Shown piece by piece: positions 57,701 through 64,000 of a DNA stretch of 64,000 bases. The notes under the pieces are model-generated. The model was given only the letters and a program-made list of their open reading frames with translations. It had not been told where the DNA came from and made no database searches. The stretch is from positions 48,443,239 to 48,507,238 of the forward strand of contig OV884012.1 in assembly GCA_930367205.1 (NCBI GenBank). The letters run 5' to 3'. Each line of letters begins with the position of its first letter. The first letter of the stretch is position 1. This DNA is from Acanthosoma haemorrhoidale (lineage: Eukaryota; Arthropoda; Insecta; Hemiptera; Acanthosomatidae). The position numbers and the translations under genes were made by a program.

Positions 57701-60539
57701 CCACAGTACCTGACGCTTTCTCGCTCTTATTTGGTCTGTTTTTCTTGGCGATTCTTTACCTCCGCTTTGACTACGCAACGCCACTGTAAAAAGTTGGCAC
57801 TGTAAAAAAAAAATCGTTAGTATTTTAAACGCTCATTAGCAGAAACTAGCATTCTATAAAGAAACGCAGCATTCTTTATTAGGGGCTTAGATTAAATAAT
57901 ATAACATATAACAACTCTAGGTATGTTTTTTCATGTTCTATGCCCATTTTAGAGACATACATAAATATAGTAAAATTTTGACGATCACTTATTCATCAAC
58001 TGTGCTTTAGTGGGTGTTTTAGGTTTCCCCGGGGGCAGATTTTGTATATGCTTATTGCATAAATGTTAGTATGAGTGTGGACTGTACATATGGAGCGAGT
58101 ATTATTTATGAGGTATGAATGAGCTGAAACCACAATTATTAATTGTTAAACAACAAAATGGTAATTTTACAGACATAGAACTATCTGAAAAAAAAAAAGA
58201 TTTTAGGCTAAGGTAAAATAACGTGCAAAAATTGACTGTTGTTCGATTTAGGCGACAGCTTAACAATATGTATGGCCTAGGTCTTATGTTGGAACACAAA
58301 CTTGTCTAAAACCACAATTAAAAACTCTGCCAATATTAATTAAAAGTAAGGATATCCTCGAGAAACATAACAAGCCCCAACCCACAATGGCATCTCAAAA
58401 TTAGCGAAATGACGAATTAAACTTGCAGAAATTTCAATTATACCCAAAATTTAGGAATCTATGTGAAAATGGTTGAAGGTAGTTGTATCGTGAGATTTAT
58501 TAGTCAATGCAGCTCTGCTGAAAAGAAAAATTCCACGCTATCTGGGGCTTGGACGAGATAGTGAGAGAGATGCGATGGACATTAAAGGGATTTGATTGCT
58601 GAATCAAATTGTAATTGACACATTGTGAATCATTTTTTTACTAAACCATTAGATACAGATATATTGAAATATATAGGTGAATGATATGCATTTATTTTAC
58701 TCAAAAGGTTTTCATATTCCTTTCCCAAAAACTTTTCATCCAAAGTTTTAAAGAGTTTTCGATGTTTAAAATTTGATGGATCACAGAATTGTTTTACAAA
58801 CTGTAAGTGTTTTGGAAAAATCCTAATTATTTATTACGTCGAGTGACTGTAATGTAAAATGGAGGTTTCAGTAAATTAGTGTACAAGTTCCTACTATCAA
58901 AAGAAAGTTTCGTAATCGTTTAACAATAAATAAAATTATCAAACCCTGTCTATTATACATATCAGAACAGTTGAACTTTTGATACACAGCAAATGATGAA
59001 AGTTTACTAATCTCATACTACCGTAACTCAGGAACACAGGATAGCTCTATTGATTTTCATCATAATAAGGCCAATTAAGTTTCAATGAAGCTCAATAAGG
59101 CACGAGACGAATATTGATCTTTTCAGTCTGAGTCACTTCCGGGATCGTGCAACTAATGCACGCAAATCAGATAGTCATGGGACATGTCATAAAAAAAGTG
59201 CTTAATTTAATGACCGATCTTCGGAGATCTATTCCGATGATATAAGATTCTAAAAACTGATATCCTGGTAAAACTTCGAAATGTACAGTTCGACTCAACA
59301 ACATACCTGTTTATTAAGCAAATGATCGTTTAAGTACATAGCATTATAAGTGAAATGAGATCAATCGAAACTTGGACTTGCGAAAAGACCTTGAGCGTCA
59401 CATACACAGCAGCCATAATAGTAATTTAAATGAAAAATTGGTTAGTGAGCCCGACTGCGATTTTATTAAATTTTTCATATCTGCCTTTTCAAACCAAGCG
59501 TGATTTGACATTAGCTCACGATGATGCCGAAAATTCTGATCTTATTAGTTATCTAATAAAATTAAAATTACAACTAAATATTCAGATTAATACCGTTTTA
59601 ATTATTTATCGTTAAACCTTTCAATTTTAATTGAATGTACATTTTACTATAAATTAAATATACATAAATTAGATTTTATATTACATAAAAATCAGTATGA
59701 TGTCCGCTACGGAATAAATAAATCAAAGCTTTAGGCAATTAATTATACATTTAGATGCTCTGCATTAAGAAATAATTTAGAATTAGGATCTAATTTAGAT
59801 TTATCGTTCAGAGAACGTGATAGAAACATTGATACACTGGTCTTCCAACATCAATAGGGTAATCGCCAAGTTTCGATACATATTGTATAACATTGATTAT
59901 AAAGGAGTCGAGGGTTGGCTGGTCTTAGTACTAGAACAAAAGCTACAAAAGAGTATCAGTATCACTTGTATCATGATGCAGGGTAAATTAATAAATAAAT
60001 TTGAAATGCCATCCTTTGGAGTCGGCTTGGGTTTCTGACAAGTTTTCACCTTATTAATTTATGACGTTTCGACATTAAGTGCCTTTATTTGATCCTTTTA
60101 GAGAGATTGTCTAAAGTGTGAAGAGATATTTAAACAGTCTAAAACCTTAAACTAAAGGACCTTAAATGAGTATGTCACAATTGAATTTTTTAAATATTTT
60201 TGTGACTTTACAGTTTGAGGTTGAGCAATTCCACAAAAAAAAAAATCAAGGCTTAGAAATCCGGCTTAAGAATTTTCGTTTGCACAGGATATATCCTGTT
60301 ATAACAGATGCTAACTCTAGGGGCGTGTGGGTGCAACAGTGTATGAATAACGATACCAGTCATTAATATATACCACAATATGAATTGTACAAACGTTCCT
60401 GCTTAGGCACTGATCCCTATCGTATTTTTTTTTGTTTTTGTACCTCCTTCATCGATGCCCCATTAATCCTCATGGAATATAATCTAATTTGCATTAATTT
60501 ATCCGAAGGAGATATCAATTTGTCATCCGATATACAGAT
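54791..60539. other. Intergenic DNA with one GC-richer block at 57.0-57.7 kb
   Basis: Mostly AT-rich. 57040-57680 is GC-richer, with an ATG frame (56967-57248) crossing an AAG / GTGAGT donor-like site at 57129/57130. A lysine-rich frame at 55490-55696 ends at an AAAAG / GTAAGG motif. No product recognised. Confidence 0.45.
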
Positions 60540-60960
60540 CTGATAATAGCAGACAAATTGGCCTCCCGAAAGTAATCCGGGCGCGCAGATCTTGTTGGAT
60601 GCTTAATTAATTAGTTCAAAAATAATACAAAAATATTTTTCCGGTCGGATAATTATTATAAGCGGTGGGAAATGTAAATGGGTGTATTGCAGAGGGAGGG
60701 GGAGGTGAGGAGGGAGTGGGCGAACAAGGAGGACCAAGTAGAACACACTGGCGTCTTAATTGTCCCGTTGGCATTAGTACAGCACCAGCCAGCTCCGCGC
60801 TTCGGCTCTACAAGAAAAAGAAATTGGTGCCACAATTATACAACGGCACCCCTTGTACAACACCAATTTAATTAGTAAGGCACCTGAGGGTGTTGCCTTT
60901 GGCGGGTAAACGGCGAGGAACAACTTGATAACGAGACATTCTTCCGTCTAATTACTTCTT
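60540..60960. promoter_or_regulatory. GC-rich block with homeodomain-type words, candidate enhancer
   Basis: It includes a G-rich tract (60690-60735), GGTGCC / GGCACC inverted words at about 60826-60850, and TTAATTA/AATTAG words. Two overlapping plus-strand frames reflect composition. Regulatory role inferred. Confidence 0.3.
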
Positions 60961-63900
60961 TTACTTTGATGTTGCAGTAACACCAAAAAAAAACTATATA
61001 AAACTTTACAATAAAAAGTTTAATGAAACATGATGAGTGAAATCTTACAAAGCAACTCAATAGAAAAAGCCCCGGCATACTCCGAAGACACTGTCAGCAA
61101 GAAGATACGGCTTCTCCTTCAATCAGGAATCTGTGAGAGTATCTAACCGCCAACTATAATTACCTCGAATAACAGGGAGAAACAATTTTAAATAAAAAAT
61201 AAGTAAATAAAATAAAATAAAATTTCTAGGATATCTACTCTTCCAATAAAAAAAGTCTACCGATCGGAATCAATTTCTAATTTATTACATTTTCAAAACC
61301 TGAATGACGAATTCATAAGAAAAAACAAAAACATTTGTCCCACTATCATTTATCATTATCATTTCATATCGGGAAGAGCTGCTTAAGACATGATAGTCAC
61401 CGAGGGTCTTGATCTTGACAGTAATTTGTTAATATTCATGAATTTATGTTTACGTACTAATATGATGATGAATGCCTGACCAGTTTCCCTTTTTGTTCTT
61501 ACTACAAGACGAGTACTTTTTTTTTTACATCAATCATTAAAGAAATATACATCAAAAGAAAATCAAGAGAATTCCGAGCTCAGGTCTAATCTCCATTTTA
61601 GTTTCTTTAAAACGATTGTAAAAAAAAATACCTAGCTATTACAGAGTAATAATAATACATCTTCTTTGTTAAACAATCTCGTCCAATAGAAAATTGGAAA
61701 TTTTTAACAAATAAAAAACAACTGTTTATAAAGCTAAATTATTCAAATATACAATCTTTGATATTATTTTAGCTTTACAGTCATTAAAAGTGTCCTCAAT
61801 AAGGAGCCGAATCCAAAGTATAATAAGTTCTGAGCTAAGGACTTTGTTAACGGGCACTTTTTTTTTCCTGTTAATGTTTCTTATCTATATTTGTTGTTTA
61901 TTTAAAAAAATCTAATCCGGGTATTTCGAAGCGATGGAGGAATTACCATTAAAATTTCAGATCGATTGAATCATCTTTACGACCATCAACGTAAAACAAT
62001 CAAACCTCTGTAAGAGTAGAATCTCTCCCTTCGAGCTCGACAATAACAATCCAAATTCGAGTGTTAAAAAAAAATTTTAAATAAAACTCACGACTAAACA
62101 CCAAAAGCACAGGGTACTAATACGGACTTCCAGCTTACCTGAAACAAAAAAAAATATGTTGACAATTACTACTAATTTAAAATTACCAAATTATTTTCAT
62201 GAATCAAATCTTTGGATCTGTTGCACGTTATTTTTACAATGCTCGATTGCAAGACAGAGATAGATCTATTAAGGCCTAAGAGGTATTTATTAATGGCATC
62301 GATGGTGTCCTGCCTAAGCCTAGTTGTTTATAAATAGCTAGGGTACAAGGGCTATTATTTAGATCCAGGAGTAGAGGGAGGATGAAAATAGAGAAAATAT
62401 TTCAAATGGTGAAGATATACTACCCAGGAAATAATCAAAATACTTTAAATAGGTTTAATAACAAATAGCTAATATCGGCGGCTCAACATACAGAGTAACA
62501 ATTTAAAAGCTCACATAACGGGTTACCCAGGACGAAGATTACATTCATACATCAAGTCTGTACCTTAGCACGTGATATAATTTGAACTTGCCTGAAAGAG
62601 ATTAAATAGAGACATAGATAGCTGGTTTGTCAGTAGACTTTACCCCACAGGAGTTAAAAACTACTAGAGTCTCCCTCAGGAATAAATCAAGAGAAATTAA
62701 GCACATACAATGCTGTTTTTGCTGGTCAATGCAAGGAAGCTTTTGAACTTAACCTCAGCATCCGTAGCAATTAATCCACGACATGTCCTGTAATTTACAG
62801 CTATTCATTGACTTTAGGGCAAATATATAAATTAAATCAGATGCAGTTCAAGTACACCAAGGAAAAAAATTAAATAAAGACCACTATTCTTATAAGCATT
62901 GATGATTTATTGATGATTTAAGCACCATAACAATATCAAATTGGCTGAATTCAAGAGATTTTTTAAATTTGACTTGGAATTGAAACAAAAAGGCTGAAGC
63001 CTGTTTGACATATAACCACAAGCACTATTTAGATTATGTATTAAAGAGATAACAATGCTTACAAAATATCAATATAATGAGTATTATATCTCATTCTTAT
63101 TTTAGTTCTCCCCAATTACCCTATCTACACAGATGTCAACAAAAACACTGTTAATAAGCATATATACTACCATGTATATAATATAGCGATGCTGCAGGAA
63201 ATACAAAAGTAATTTGTAAATAGATTCACCTGAGGATCTATAATCATATATAATCATCTGTAAATGCTGTAAATTTATGCCAGCTTGCAGTTTATTGTTA
63301 CAACTATCGAAATCTGTTTGTATTACTTTGTAAACCACACGATAAATTGTACGATACCAATTTGTTCATTTATTTACTAACGTTTAAGTCAAAACCGGCA
63401 ACTGCATAATTTGTAACCCGTTATTCATAATACAACCAAACAAAACTTTAACTAGGAAACAATTACTCAAAAATAAAATATTGAAAATTCGAAGGATTGT
63501 TCTATTTTAATAATAATAAACTATCCCTTGTTAATCCTATACCATGAATATGTATGTATATAGATAAATTTACAAACATAAATATTTTATGGTGCTATTG
63601 TAAAGATACTTGAATTCTTATTTTTGGATATTAAAAGTAATGTTTTAAAAGGTTAAAAATAAATGAATGGTTCTCTGAGTTAACACTTTGCAGCTGAAGT
63701 ATTCTAATGAAGTTAAAGCGGAAACTGGTTTTCAAAGAAGAAGTAAAATCATTTGCACGCCCTCAAAGAGTATAAAAAGAATATATTGAAAAATGACTTT
63801 CAAGAAGAGATAAAAATCCAGTCGTTAAGAGACAACAGCTGTCAACGAGTTCTGCCGCACGTTAAATTGGGGTTGCCAATAGCCTTCGTGATCCCTGCCA

Positions 63901-64000
63901 TGTCATTATGAATCATTTACCTGTTTGTTTATTTATTTAGGTTGAATTTTTGTATGGGTTGCCGCAAGAGTAAAGCTTTGTCACCATCCTCCTACTACGT
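60961..64000. other. AT-rich intergenic DNA to the window edge, nothing recognised
   Basis: No ORF above 80 codons, no repeat partner, and no RNA gene seen. The last 200 bases are slightly GC-richer, and a feature could begin beyond the edge. Confidence 0.6.

Noticed and set aside
62092..62138. 47-base minus-strand exon-like segment after TTTTTGTTTCAG
   Set aside because: The length is not a multiple of three, the peptide is uninformative, and A/T-rich tracts here make such acceptors common.
1..64000. CRISPR arrays, operons, ribosome binding sites, rRNA
   Set aside because: None present; the sequence is eukaryotic in every respect seen.

Overview
The window looks like nuclear DNA of an insect. 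It is AT-rich, mostly non-coding, and littered with homopolymer runs, simple repeats and decayed transposons. The only confidently recognised host gene is a single-exon Toll-family receptor, most like Toll-6. Long intergenic stretches, intron-like splice motifs and insect-type mobile elements agree with an arthropod. A hemimetabolous insect such as a hemipteran is possible, but the sequence does not fix the order.

Layout. From 1 to about 26.2 kb is a gene-poor AT-rich flank. It contains islands of higher GC (about 2.0-2.4, 4.6-5.1, 9.0-9.6, 11.8-12.1, 15.6-16.0, 18.9-19.6, 22.2-22.5, 24.0-24.5 and 25.0-25.3 kb), a small hAT-like inverted-repeat element (14905-15141), a dispersed repeat (copy 1 at 23.4-23.7 kb) and one good exon-like segment on the minus strand (8408-8461). 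From 26361 to 30059 lies the complete Toll-6-like gene, with uORF-bearing leader sequence before it and a polyadenylation signal about 390 bases after the stop. An (AT)25 microsatellite follows at 30.8 kb.

From 31 to 37.6 kb there is AT-rich DNA with one PIF/Harbinger-like MITE (33336-33497, TTA target duplication). From about 37663 to 39433 lies the 5' part of a Ty3/gypsy-type LTR retrotransposon: putative LTR, tRNA-Ser primer binding site, and an intact Gag-protease ORF. Polymerase and 3' LTR are missing. From 39.4 to 64 kb there is again no recognisable gene. This part holds two exon-like segments with compatible phase (44476-44585 and 46021-46095), further GC-rich islands, and a repeat cluster at 48.3-52.0 kb in which decayed units recur in permuted order around copy 2 of the dispersed repeat.

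How it fits together: the receptor has a signal peptide, about 23 leucine-rich repeats, two cysteine-rich caps, a second short LRR block, one transmembrane helix and a TIR domain. It stands alone in a gene desert, as expected for a developmentally patterned receptor with distant regulatory DNA. The GC-rich islands are the natural candidates for that regulation, but this is inference. No CRISPR array, rRNA, convincing tRNA or bacterial-type operon was seen.
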